Shown piece by piece: positions 6,158-13,729 of a stretch of DNA of 64,000 bases. The notes beneath the pieces were generated by a model. It had not been told where the DNA came from. It ran no database searches and saw nothing but the letters and a program-made list of their open reading frames with translations. A program made the position numbers and the translations under genes. Position 1 is the first letter of the stretch; each line of letters begins with the position of its first letter. Source of the stretch: Candidatus Latescibacterota bacterium (lineage in GTDB: Bacteria; Latescibacterota; UBA2968; UBA8231); the NCBI GenBank assembly GCA_022827835.1, contig JAJEIO010000012.1:62001-126000 (forward strand). The letters are read 5' to 3'.

Positions 6158-7981
6158 TTACGAATGATCAGGTAGAACCTCGGGTAGCAATTTCTCTAAC
6201 TCGGCCAGCGGAGCTTCCAAGGTCTGGATGGCCTCGGTCCAGAACTGGGTATCTTCGAGGTCTCGGCCCAAGGCACGGCGGGCCACGCCCTCGGCGGTGT
6301 CGCTGCCAGTGAGGCGGAGAAATTCCTCGTAGCGGGGGAGAAAGTCGGCCCCCTCTTGTTTAAACATTGAATATAGGCCGCGACTGAGTAGAAAGCCGAA
6401 GGTGTACGGAAAGTTGTAGAAGGTCACGCCGGTGATGTAGAAGTGGAGTTTTGAGGCCCAGAAGTAGGGGTCTTCGCCTCCTTGCGCGAGCGCGTCGCCG
6501 AAGACGTCGCGCTGGGTTTCTATCATCAGCTCTTTGAGGCGGCTGACCGTGAGTTCGCCGTCGGCGCGCTCTTCGTAGAGCTTTTTCTCGAACTGGTAGC
6601 GCACGGGGATGTCGAGCAGGAAGATCGCGCCGTGGCCGATCTCTTGGTTGAGGGCGCTGGCCTTTTGGGCGGGGCTGAAGGAAGGGTCGGCGAGGATGCC
6701 CTCGGTGAGGATCATTTCGCCGAAGGTGGAGGCTGATTCGGCCAGCGTCATCGGGTAGAAGTGGGCGTAGGTGCGCACGTCGCGCATGATGTAGCTGTGG
6801 AAGGCATGGCCGATCTCGTGGGCGAGCGTGAGCACATCGCCGAGGGTGTCGTTGTAGGTCATATAGACGCGGGACTCGCGGGTCAACAGCGAGCCGGTGC
6901 AAAAGGCTCCGGGCCGCTTGCCGGGGCGGGGCGCGTGTTCGATCCATTGGCGTTCATAGACTTGGTTGAGAAATTCGCCTAGGCGTGGGTAAGCCGCTGC
7001 AAAGGAGCGGACGACGAGGTCCGTGCCCTCTTCCCAAGAGAGCTGCCCTTGGTCGGGCAGCGGCAACGGCGCGCCTAGATCGTACCAAGCGACGCCTTCG
7101 GTGCCTATGAGTTGCGACTTGAGGGCGAGGATGCGGCGCGGCAATTCGATTTGTTCGGTGATAGCCGCAAACATCGCGTCGAGGGTCTTGGGTGAGATTG
7201 ACGCTTGGAAGCGAGCGACATCGAGAAAGTGGTCCACGCCGCGATGCTGGTTGAGGGTCAGCCGCGTCCCCGAGATGGCGTTGAGCGCGGCGGCGGCGAC
7301 GTCTTCCACGTTTTCCCAGGCTTGGTTGCCGCCATCGAAGGCGGCTTGGCGCACTCGGCGGTCGGGGTCTTCCATCAGGGCGCGGCGCTGCGACATGGGG
7401 CGACGCTCGGTGCGGCCGTCGGGAAACGCCATGTCGAATTCGAGCTTGCCGGAAATTGAGTCGTAGAGGCGGCCCCAAGCGTGGAGACCGTCAACGCCGA
7501 GGTCGGCAGAGAGCATTTCCTTTTCCGGGCTCATGGTGCGCTGCGCGTCTTCGCGCTGGCGGCGGAGGAAGTGGCCGCAGTCGGCCAAGGCGGGCCGTTG
7601 GGCGAACGTAGCAAACATTTCGTCGGAGGCGTCCTTGAGCGCGCGCAGGAGTTCGACGTCGAGTTTTTCGCTCTCGGCCGCTAGCAGGGCAAAGGCGGCT
7701 TCTTCGCGGGCGTAGTCTTCATTGCGAGCGTCCGCCGCAGTGAGGCAGCCGAGGTAGGAGCCTAGATGGGAGAGGCGGTCGGTCAGGCCCTCAGTCAGGA
7801 GGAATACGGCCTCCCAGGCGTCGGCATTGTCCTCGGCGAGCGGTGCTAGGGCGGCGGCTTGTTCGCGTGCCGTTGCAATGTCCCTTTGCAGTTCATCTTT
7901 GAATTGCCGCATGGCCGGGCCATCAAATTCAGCGAAATAGCTCGTCAGGTCCCAGTCCATGGCTGCTGGAGTAGTGGTCAT
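6158..7981 (-). CDS. pepF: M3-family oligoendopeptidase (PepF-like zinc metallopeptidase)
   Basis: The 607-residue length fits PepF-type M3 oligopeptidases. The zinc motif HEIGHAFH is at residues 388-395, with the third ligand region ESASTFGEMILTE about 30 residues later. The N-terminal half is the helical PepF N-domain. There is no signal peptide, so it is expected in the cytosol, degrading short peptides after proteasome-like proteases or recycling imported peptides. The start is an ATG with an AGGAAA upstream. The gene stands alone on the minus strand, downstream of a repeat-bearing intergenic region. Confidence 0.93.
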   Translation of the reverse strand: MTTTPAAMDWDLTSYFAEFDGPAMRQFKDELQRDIATAREQAAALAPLAEDNADAWEAVFLLTEGLTDRLSHLGSYLGCLTAADARNEDYAREEAAFALLAAESEKLDVELLRALKDASDEMFATFAQRPALADCGHFLRRQREDAQRTMSPEKEMLSADLGVDGLHAWGRLYDSISGKLEFDMAFPDGRTERRPMSQRRALMEDPDRRVRQAAFDGGNQAWENVEDVAAAALNAISGTRLTLNQHRGVDHFLDVARFQASISPKTLDAMFAAITEQIELPRRILALKSQLIGTEGVAWYDLGAPLPLPDQGQLSWEEGTDLVVRSFAAAYPRLGEFLNQVYERQWIEHAPRPGKRPGAFCTGSLLTRESRVYMTYNDTLGDVLTLAHEIGHAFHSYIMRDVRTYAHFYPMTLAESASTFGEMILTEGILADPSFSPAQKASALNQEIGHGAIFLLDIPVRYQFEKKLYEERADGELTVSRLKELMIETQRDVFGDALAQGGEDPYFWASKLHFYITGVTFYNFPYTFGFLLSRGLYSMFKQEGADFLPRYEEFLRLTGSDTAEGVARRALGRDLEDTQFWTEAIQTLEAPLAELEKLLPEVLPDHS

Positions 7982-8021
7982 AGGGCGTTTTCCTTGCTGT
8001 GATATAGGAATCCTAAAAATT

Positions 8022-8086
8022 ATCCGCAGATGGACGCAGAACGGTCATCATAGATAGTTCACGCTCATTTGGGATTGCTATAGGAT
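8022..8086. repeat. dispersed intergenic repeat, copy A
   Basis: The core ATCCGCAGATGGACGCAG (8022-8039) is identical to copies at 28466-28483 and 32293-32310. A second shared piece, GGGATTGCTATAGGA near 8073, is close to AGGGTTGCTATATGA near 28539. It lies between the M3 peptidase and the epimerase gene and encodes nothing visible. Confidence 0.75.
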
Positions 8087-8205
8087 GCTGTAGATGCTGG
8101 GTAAAAATAACAGTGCCCTCTGGCACAAAGGCAAATTGGTCTCTAAACGATGGTCTCTCTATATTGGGCACTTCCATCCCGTCCGCTTATTCGCAGAGGT
8201 CTACG

Positions 8206-8850
8206 ATGCTCAAGTGCGCAACTTCCCTGTGGTCGGCCGATCTGGCCAATCTCGCGGCTGATATCCGGCGCGTCGCACCCTATTCAGAGCGCTTCCATCT
8301 CGACGTGGCTGATGGCCATTATGCGCCGACGATGCTGTTTTTCCCAGATCTGGTGGCGGCATTGCGCCCGCATACGGATCGGCCCTTTGAAATGCACCTG
8401 ATGACCACCGACCCGGCCGCGTGGATTGATCCCTTTGCCGAGGCGGGTGCCGATGCCATTATCATCTGTTTTGACTCGACCTCTGACCCGGGTGCCGTGC
8501 TGGAGGCGATTAAGGCAAGAGGACTTCAGGCCGGGGTCTCGCTCTTGCTGGAAGAGGATCTCGATTTACTCGATCCCTATTGGACGCTATTGGATGTGTT
8601 GACGCTGCTGAATACAGCCGCCGGAATCAAGGGTGCCGATATGGACCCGCAGGCACCCGCTAGGATTCGTCGGGCTAGGGACGAGATCGACCGGCGCGGC
8701 TTGGCGACAGTGGTGGAGGCCGATGGTGGGATTCGCCGCCACACTGTGCCACAGATCGCGCGAGCTGGTGCCGATTATATCGTCCCTGGCTCGCTGATGT
8801 TCAAAGAAGATCCAGGCGCGATGCGCGAGTGGCTGGCCGAACTTGGATAG
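8206..8850 (+). CDS. ribulose-phosphate 3-epimerase-family protein with a divergent phosphate loop
   Basis: The ATG at 8206 follows AGAGG by six bases and gives 214 residues, the usual Rpe size. The TIM-barrel catalytic and metal positions are kept: SLWSADLANL, HLDVADGHYAP (His and Asp ligands), EMHLM, and EADGGI with the second catalytic Asp. The loop that normally reads SVNPGFGGQ is replaced by LLNTAAGIKGADMDP, so the substrate may not be ribulose 5-phosphate; a related ketose-phosphate epimerase is likely. The stop is four bases from the stop of the convergent parC. Confidence 0.82.
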   Translation: MLKCATSLWSADLANLAADIRRVAPYSERFHLDVADGHYAPTMLFFPDLVAALRPHTDRPFEMHLMTTDPAAWIDPFAEAGADAIIICFDSTSDPGAVLEAIKARGLQAGVSLLLEEDLDLLDPYWTLLDVLTLLNTAAGIKGADMDPQAPARIRRARDEIDRRGLATVVEADGGIRRHTVPQIARAGADYIVPGSLMFKEDPGAMREWLAELG

Positions 8851-8853
8851 CCA

Positions 8854-10743
8854 TCACAGGAGCTTGCAGCCTTGCAGCTCTTTGGTACTCAGGCGAATGC
8901 CGCCAGCGCGGAGACCTCGCACTGGATATTCGCTGATGGGGAAGACCTCGTTGAGCTTGCGGAGGCGTGGCTTGGGCTTGTAGTCGAGGGCGATCTGTTT
9001 GTCGGAGTCGGTGGTCAGCTTGAGCACCTTACAATCGGCGGGCACGAGATTGTAGCTGCGGCCTAAGATGAACTTGTCGATTGTGCAGCGCTTGATGTAG
9101 GAGGCACCGGCCTTGTCCTTATAGACAACGGTGAAGACTAGGTCCTTATCGACCAAGCCGCAGTAGAGCATACCCTTGCCGACGAAGAGTTTGTCCGGCG
9201 CGTGGACGACCGAGTAGGTGCCGTCCTTGCGGATGGCGAGCACAGAGTCGTAGAGCGATACGTCGCAGAGGGTAGTGCCGCTGATTTGGTGGCCGAGATA
9301 GCCGGTCTTTTTGTCGTAGCGGAGCTTGAGGTTGCGATTGGCAGCCGAGCGCGCATCCACTCTTTCGATTTCCACGATTTCGGTGCAGCGCGGAAACTGG
9401 TCGCGGTATTTGTCAATGAGATCCTGAAGAAAGGCGATGGTATAGGGAATAATGCCGTCCAAATGCTTCTTGATCTGGCGCAGTCGGGCGCGGATCTCCT
9501 TCATCTCCTTTTCAGCGCGATTGATGTCGTAGCGCGAGATGCGGCGGATTGGGATCTTGAGCAAGGTCTCGATATCGTCGTCGGTAATATCGCGTTTGAG
9601 CTGCGGGGCAAAAGGCCAAAGCCCGGTGCGCACGGCTAAGGCGACCTCGTCCGTGGTGGTCTGCTCCTCAATGGCCTTATAGATGCGGTTTTCGATAAAG
9701 ATTTGTTCGAGGGTCTTGGCGTGGAGCCGGTCGTTGAGTTGCTCGGCTTCGAGGTGCAGCTCGGCCTTGAGGGTATCGACGAGGCGATCGACGTTGTGTT
9801 GCAGGACTTCAGTGGCGCTCATGACTTGGGGCCGATTGTGTTCGTTGATCAGCATCAGGTTGGCCGAAATTGATAACTCGCAGTCGGTGAAGGCGTACAG
9901 TGCATCCACGATCTCCTCGGTGTAGGTGCCGCGCGGCAGCTTGATTTCGATCTCGACGTTTTCAGCGGTGTAGTCGGAGATGGTGCCGATCTTGATTTTG
10001 TTCTTGCGCGCAGCGTCTTCAATGGAGGCGATGAGTTGTTCGGTGGTGGTGCCGAAGGGGAGATCGCGGATGACGATGCGCTTGGGGTCGGCAGTGTCGA
10101 GCCGGGCGCGGACTAAGACTTTGCCATTGCCGTCGTTGTAGGCGGAAAAATCGGCTAGGCCGCCGGTGGGGAAATCAGGGTGGAGTTGGAAGGGGCGGTC
10201 TTGCAAGTAGGCGATTTGGGCTTCTAATAGTTCAGTGAGATTGTGCGGGAGTATCTTGGTCGCTAGGGTGACGGCAATGCCTTCGGCACCTTGGGCCAAC
10301 AGCACCGGAATTTTGGCGGGGAAAACCACTGGTTCCTGATTGCGACCGTCGTAGGAATCGACGTAGTCGGTCAGTGCCTTGTTGAAGAGCACCTGTTTGG
10401 CCAGTGGTGTGAGCCGGCACTCGATATAGCGGGCGGCGGCGGCTTCGTCGCCTGTGAAGATATTGCCGAAGTTGCCCTGTTTCTCGATGAAGAGATCCTT
10501 GTTGGCCAACACTATGAGCGCGCCGTAGATCGACTGGTCGCCGTGCGGGTGGTACTGCATGGTCTGTCCTACTACATTGGCGACCTTGTGGAATTTGCCG
10601 TCGTCGATCTTGTGTAGCGCGTGGAGGATGCGGCGTTGGACGGGTTTGAGCCCGTCGTCGATGTGCGGAATCGCGCGGTCCCTGATGGAGTAGGAAGCGT
10701 ATTCGAGGAAGTAGTTGTCGTAGAGACTGTCGATATAGGCCAT
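8854..10743 (-). CDS. parC: type IIA topoisomerase subunit A (ParC/GyrA-like)
   Basis: The 629-residue protein begins directly with the breakage-reunion domain (RAIPHIDDGLKPVQRRILHA) and has the catalytic Tyr at position 106 in AAARYIECRL. At about 630 residues it is shorter than typical GyrA; the C-terminal beta-pinwheel is abbreviated, with blades around residues 470-620. Length and N-terminus fit the FCB-group topoisomerase IV ParC more than gyrase. Its ATG overlaps the TAA of the upstream parE by one base, showing tight translational coupling. It decatenates daughter chromosomes together with ParE. Confidence 0.93.
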   Translation of the reverse strand: MAYIDSLYDNYFLEYASYSIRDRAIPHIDDGLKPVQRRILHALHKIDDGKFHKVANVVGQTMQYHPHGDQSIYGALIVLANKDLFIEKQGNFGNIFTGDEAAAARYIECRLTPLAKQVLFNKALTDYVDSYDGRNQEPVVFPAKIPVLLAQGAEGIAVTLATKILPHNLTELLEAQIAYLQDRPFQLHPDFPTGGLADFSAYNDGNGKVLVRARLDTADPKRIVIRDLPFGTTTEQLIASIEDAARKNKIKIGTISDYTAENVEIEIKLPRGTYTEEIVDALYAFTDCELSISANLMLINEHNRPQVMSATEVLQHNVDRLVDTLKAELHLEAEQLNDRLHAKTLEQIFIENRIYKAIEEQTTTDEVALAVRTGLWPFAPQLKRDITDDDIETLLKIPIRRISRYDINRAEKEMKEIRARLRQIKKHLDGIIPYTIAFLQDLIDKYRDQFPRCTEIVEIERVDARSAANRNLKLRYDKKTGYLGHQISGTTLCDVSLYDSVLAIRKDGTYSVVHAPDKLFVGKGMLYCGLVDKDLVFTVVYKDKAGASYIKRCTIDKFILGRSYNLVPADCKVLKLTTDSDKQIALDYKPKPRLRKLNEVFPISEYPVRGLRAGGIRLSTKELQGCKLL

Positions 10744-12575
10744 TAGACTAGATGCTCCATAATGTAGTCGCGGCGGTTGGGGGTGTTCTTGCCCATGTAG
10801 AAGGAGAGGGTCTCGGGGACGGTGTCGAGCGAGCGGACGCCGACTTTGACCAACCGCATGTCGCCGTTGATAAACTGGCCAAACTCCTTGGGAGAAATCT
10901 CGCCAAGGCCCTTGAAGCGGGTGATTTCCGCGGTGCCTTTGAGCTTTTTTGCGGCGCGTTGGCGATCGCGCTCATCGTAGCAGTAGTAGGTCTCTTGTTT
11001 GTTGCGGACCCGGAAGAGCGGGGTTTCGAGGATATAGACGTGACCCGAGGTGACTAGCTCTTCGAAATAGGTGAGGAAGAAGGTCATCAGGATATTGCGG
11101 ATGTGGAAGCCGTCAACATCTGCGTCGGTTGCCATGACGACTTGGTTGTAGCGCAGGTTGTCTATGTCTTCCTCGATCCCGAGGGCCATCATCATATTGT
11201 AGAGTTCTTCGTTTTTGTAGATGGAGGCGCGGGTTTTGCCGAAGAGGTTTTGCGGCATGCCCCTGAGGGTGAAGATGGCTTGGGTCTCGGGATCGCGCGA
11301 GGAGACGATCGAGCCAGCGGCCGACTGCCCTTCGGCGAGGAAGATCGTCGATTCTTCGCCGCGCTTCTTGTCGCCTTTGTGGTACTTGCAGTCCTTGAGC
11401 TGGGGAATTTTGATCTCGATGCGGCGAGCGGCCTCCTTGGCTTCCTTTTTAACTGCATTTAGCTCCTTGCGCAGCTTTTCGTTGTGGACGATGCGCGCTT
11501 CGAGTTTTTGCGCGGTTTCGCGATTTTTGTGGAGAAAATCGACAATGGCTTCGCGGGTTTCGTTGACGATCCAGCCGCGGATGTCGGTATTGCCCAGCTT
11601 GTTTTTGGTTTGCGACTCAAAAACCGGCTCCTTGACCTTGACGGCGACGACGCCAAAGGCCCCGTCGCGGACATCGACGCCGTTGAAGGATTTCTTGTAA
11701 AACTCGTTGACGCCTTTGAGCACGCCCTCGCGGAACGCGCTCTGGTGAGTGCCGCCGTCGGCTGTGTACTGGCCGTTGACAAAGGAGCGATGGGATTCGC
11801 CGTAGCTATCGACGTGTGTGAAGGCAAATTCGAGGTACTGGCCTTTGTGGTAAGCGGGCGGGTAGAGAACCGAACCGCCGGCCTCGCTTTTGAGGAGGTC
11901 GAGCAAACCCTGTTTGGACTCGAATTTTTGGCGATTGAAATACAGGCGCAGGCCCCGGTTGAGGCAGGCGTAGTTCCACATCCGACGCTCGACGAACTCG
12001 TGGTTGAAGGCGTATTCGCCAAAGATGTCTGGATCGGGCAAAAACTCGACGTACGTGCCGTCGGGCTCGTTGGGCGCTCGGCTCTTCTTTTGCTTTTTCA
12101 GTTCGCCGCGCTCAAAGAGCACTTCGGCGCACCGGCCATCTCGGTAGGAGCGGACGACGAAGTGGGCCGAAAGCGCGTTGACGGCCTTGGTGCCGACGCC
12201 GTTGAGCCCCACGCTAAACTGGAAGACGTCGTCGTTGTATTTGGCACCGGTGTTAATGACCGAGACGCACTCTACTACTTTGCCGAGGGGAATGCCGCGG
12301 CCGTAGTCGCGGACTTGGACTAACCCTTGGTCTATCTCGACGTCGATCTGCTTGCCACAGCCCATGATGAACTCATCGACGGCATTATCGATGACCTCCT
12401 TGAGCAATACGTAGATGCCATCGTCGGGATCGGCACCCGAGCCGAGGCGGCCGATGTACATGCCGGTCCGCAGGCGGATGTGCTCGAGTGAAGAGAGGGT
12501 CTTGATCTTGCTTTCGTCGTACGTGGCCTTGCCGTTGGCGCGGCCGTTGGTTGCTGTCTTGGCCATTGCTTCCAT
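10743..12575 (-). CDS. parE: type IIA topoisomerase subunit B (ParE/GyrB-like ATPase)
   Basis: The GHKL ATPase domain is clear: LEHIRLRTGMYIG, EVIDNAVDEF and GLNGVGTKAVNAL. The TOPRIM domain follows with FLAEGQSAAG and MATDADVDG, and the C-terminus has the family ITRFKGLGE segment. Length is about 610 residues from the ATG at 12575; a second in-frame ATG lies at 12566, and the open frame extends to a TTG at 12638. No good ribosome binding site separates these options. PDDGIYVLLKEVIDN is characteristic of FCB-type ParE. It is driven by a consensus-like promoter at 12742-12770, leaving a long leader of about 160 bases. Confidence 0.94.
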   Translation of the reverse strand: MEAMAKTATNGRANGKATYDESKIKTLSSLEHIRLRTGMYIGRLGSGADPDDGIYVLLKEVIDNAVDEFIMGCGKQIDVEIDQGLVQVRDYGRGIPLGKVVECVSVINTGAKYNDDVFQFSVGLNGVGTKAVNALSAHFVVRSYRDGRCAEVLFERGELKKQKKSRAPNEPDGTYVEFLPDPDIFGEYAFNHEFVERRMWNYACLNRGLRLYFNRQKFESKQGLLDLLKSEAGGSVLYPPAYHKGQYLEFAFTHVDSYGESHRSFVNGQYTADGGTHQSAFREGVLKGVNEFYKKSFNGVDVRDGAFGVVAVKVKEPVFESQTKNKLGNTDIRGWIVNETREAIVDFLHKNRETAQKLEARIVHNEKLRKELNAVKKEAKEAARRIEIKIPQLKDCKYHKGDKKRGEESTIFLAEGQSAAGSIVSSRDPETQAIFTLRGMPQNLFGKTRASIYKNEELYNMMMALGIEEDIDNLRYNQVVMATDADVDGFHIRNILMTFFLTYFEELVTSGHVYILETPLFRVRNKQETYYCYDERDRQRAAKKLKGTAEITRFKGLGEISPKEFGQFINGDMRLVKVGVRSLDTVPETLSFYMGKNTPNRRDYIMEHLV

Positions 12576-12741
12576 AAGAGGTTTATATGTAGAACGAGCC
12601 GCGATTCCTGGGGGGAAGGACGCGCGACCGGCGGACAATGGGAGACTAAAATGCAGGAGAGGGCAGAAGCATCAGAGGGAGCAGGAAGGGGAGTCGCTCT
12701 CCTTGGTGCGACTGCTAATTTAAGCAATTCTCCACTTGCTT

Positions 12742-12770
12742 AATATAGTGAACATATATGCAGTTGTCAA
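12742..12770 (-). promoter_or_regulatory. sigma-70-type promoter for parE-parC
   Basis: On the minus strand, TTGACA (12765-12770) and TATATT (12742-12747) are separated by exactly 17 bases, a near-consensus housekeeping promoter about 167 bases upstream of the parE ATG. Confidence 0.75.
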
Positions 12771-12827
12771 TCAAATGCGGGTGTGGGTAATGCGTCAGTT
12801 TGAACATAATTTTTTTGAAGTTACAAG

Positions 12828-12866
12828 AAAAACCCCCGTGCCGAATCTATCAGCGCAGGGGTTTTT
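12828..12866. terminator. bidirectional-looking terminator hairpin between parE and the RiPP island
   Basis: AAAAACCCC (12828-12836) pairs with GGGGTTTTT (12858-12866), with a further imperfect GTGC/GCGC pairing inside. It has T-runs on both strands. It lies upstream of genes on both sides, so it may insulate the two units or attenuate a transcript entering the RiPP genes. Confidence 0.6.
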
Positions 12867-13053
12867 ACCTTAGTAGATAAGCTGGCAAGTTTATGGTACG
12901 CTTTTATTTTTATGCACACGTGTTATATTTTGATTTTCTCGGGTGAGTTCACGCGATGCTGTAGCTATTTTTTCGTCTCCCTTCGACAACAATGGTGTTG
13001 CGGAGGTGATACACTTGGGCGTATCGCCCAGTTGGAGTGGATGCTGAGGATAA

Positions 13054-13284
13054 ATGCAGTCTATATTGTCTAACTCGCCTAATTACAAGGAGTTAGAGAA
13101 TATCAATGGCGGCTCAACTTATCTGGCATATTTCTTGGCATGTTTTTCGCTTTTGTTCTGGCTGAAGCCTCAGCCGTGCTTCAAACCATCAGCAGTATTT
13201 AAAACATGGGAGCAAACAAAAGGCCGGCTGTTGCTGCCATTTCTGCTGTGTCGCATCTCAACCGGCTACAAAACGGATGGCTAA
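13054..13284 (+). CDS. candidate small peptide with double-glycine-type leader (uncertain)
   Basis: A 76-residue open frame ends 21 bases before the first RiPP precursor. Residues 12-20 read KELENINGG, which matches the double-glycine leader consensus at Glu -8, Leu -7, Ile -4 and Gly -2/-1; the -11 and -12 positions do not match. The following 56 residues are hydrophobic and aromatic, with STYLAYFLACFSLLFWL and two further Cys. A GAGGA lies three bases before the ATG, closer than usual. If real, it could be a second type of secreted peptide (bacteriocin-like). No transporter with a C39 peptidase domain is present to cleave such a leader, so chance similarity remains possible. Confidence 0.4.
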   Translation: MQSILSNSPNYKELENINGGSTYLAYFLACFSLLFWLKPQPCFKPSAVFKTWEQTKGRLLLPFLLCRISTGYKTDG

Positions 13285-13305
13285 TCGAGCCAAGGAGGAA
13301 CGCCT

Positions 13306-13428
13306 ATGAAACTCAGAATCGTATCGAATCAGTTTAATGGTTATATGGCGCCGGCGATAAATAGTGGCGGTTGTTGCTGCTGTTGCCACTGTCATTGTTG
13401 CACCCTCGTACATAAGATAGTGATATAG
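13306..13428 (+). CDS. azole-peptide (TOMM) RiPP precursor 1, Cys/His-rich core
   Basis: This 40-residue gene has a perfect AAGGAGG (13292-13298) seven bases before its ATG. The leader starts MKLRIVSNQFNG, and the core is GGCCCCCHCHCCT (residues 21-33) followed by LVHKIVI. Eight of the eleven residues from 22 to 32 are Cys, and the other three are one Gly and two alternating His. Runs of Cys just after a short hydrophilic leader, beside a YcaO, an E1-like protein and SagB-like oxidoreductases, mark it as the substrate: Cys would be cyclised to thiazolines and oxidised to thiazoles, as in streptolysin S and listeriolysin S. The first 12 residues are identical to precursor 2. The leader-core cleavage point is not known; Gly21-Gly22 is a candidate. 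Confidence 0.85.
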   Translation: MKLRIVSNQFNGYMAPAINSGGCCCCCHCHCCTLVHKIVI

Positions 13429-13491
13429 CCCTGTTGCAGTATCTCATCTCAAGTAACCCAACTAATGGCTTCAGGCCAAGGAGGACGCACT

Positions 13492-13602
13492 ATGAAGCTC
13501 AGAATCGTATCGAATCAGTTTAATGGCCATATATCGCCAGCAAAGACCAACGGTTGCTGCTGCTGCCACTGCCATTGCACCGTCATAACTATGAGTCCCT
13601 AA
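13492..13602 (+). CDS. azole-peptide (TOMM) RiPP precursor 2, Cys/His-rich core
   Basis: This 36-residue paralogue of the gene at 13306 has AAGGAGG at 13478-13484, seven bases before the ATG. Its leader repeats MKLRIVSNQFNG, then HISPAKTN, and its core is GCCCCHCHCT (residues 21-30) followed by VITMSP. Compared with precursor 1 it has four instead of five leading Cys and one instead of two trailing Cys, but keeps the C-H-C-H-C centre. Near-identical DNA over the leader and ribosome binding site shows a tandem duplication with selection on leader and core pattern. Only Cys (and one Thr) could be heterocyclised. An unmodified Cys/His peptide that binds metal is the main alternative. Confidence 0.85.
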   Translation: MKLRIVSNQFNGHISPAKTNGCCCCHCHCTVITMSP

Positions 13603-13626
13603 AATAAGGACTGCTATTATACATCT

Positions 13627-13648
13627 CCGTAATGCTCTGTTATTACGG
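13627..13648 (+). promoter_or_regulatory. hairpin after the precursor genes
   Basis: A perfect 7-bp stem (CCGTAAT / ATTACGG, 8-base loop) lies 24 bases after precursor 2. It is followed by a GC-containing stretch and a short T-run, so it could be a leaky terminator. Confidence 0.45.
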
Positions 13649-13668
13649 CTGAGGCTGTTTTGATTCGC

Positions 13669-13703
13669 CCTGCCCGTAGCAGTCTATGATTGATACGGGC
13701 AGG
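13669..13703 (+). terminator. 10-bp hairpin between precursors and biosynthetic genes (probable attenuator)
   Basis: A perfect stem (CCTGCCCGTA / TACGGGCAGG, 15-base loop) sits 26 bases before the E1-like gene. There is no T-run, so it is more likely a partial stop or RNA-stabilising element. Streptolysin S operons have a leaky terminator at the same place, between the precursor and modification genes, to keep precursor mRNA in excess. Confidence 0.5.
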
Positions 13704-13729
13704 CACTTAAACTAGAAAAGAGGATGTTC

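Larger units (their letters stand above)
12576..13053. other. divergent intergenic region between parE and the RiPP island
   Basis: This gap of about 480 bases holds the parE promoter and leader, an A/T-flanked hairpin (12828-12866), an AT-rich stretch with TATATT (12924-12929) that could be part of a cluster promoter, and a small 6-bp palindromic hairpin (TGGGCG/CGCCCA, 13016-13030). I see no protein-coding gene in it. Confidence 0.6.

Noticed and set aside
11484..12323. 279-residue open frame on the plus strand
   Set aside because: It lies entirely antisense to parE, whose protein is unmistakable; the translation is low-complexity and has no family features.
12638..12640. TTG start for parE giving 21 extra residues
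   Set aside because: The extension (Ser/Pro/Arg-rich) is unlike ParE N-termini, and ATG codons at 12575 and 12566 fit the family better.
13306..13602. Metallothionein-like unmodified peptides instead of RiPP precursors
   Set aside because: The Cys/His density would fit metal binding, but the identical leaders, the short length and direct adjacency to YcaO, E1-like, SagB-like and exporter genes make a modified peptide more likely. It stays as an alternative.
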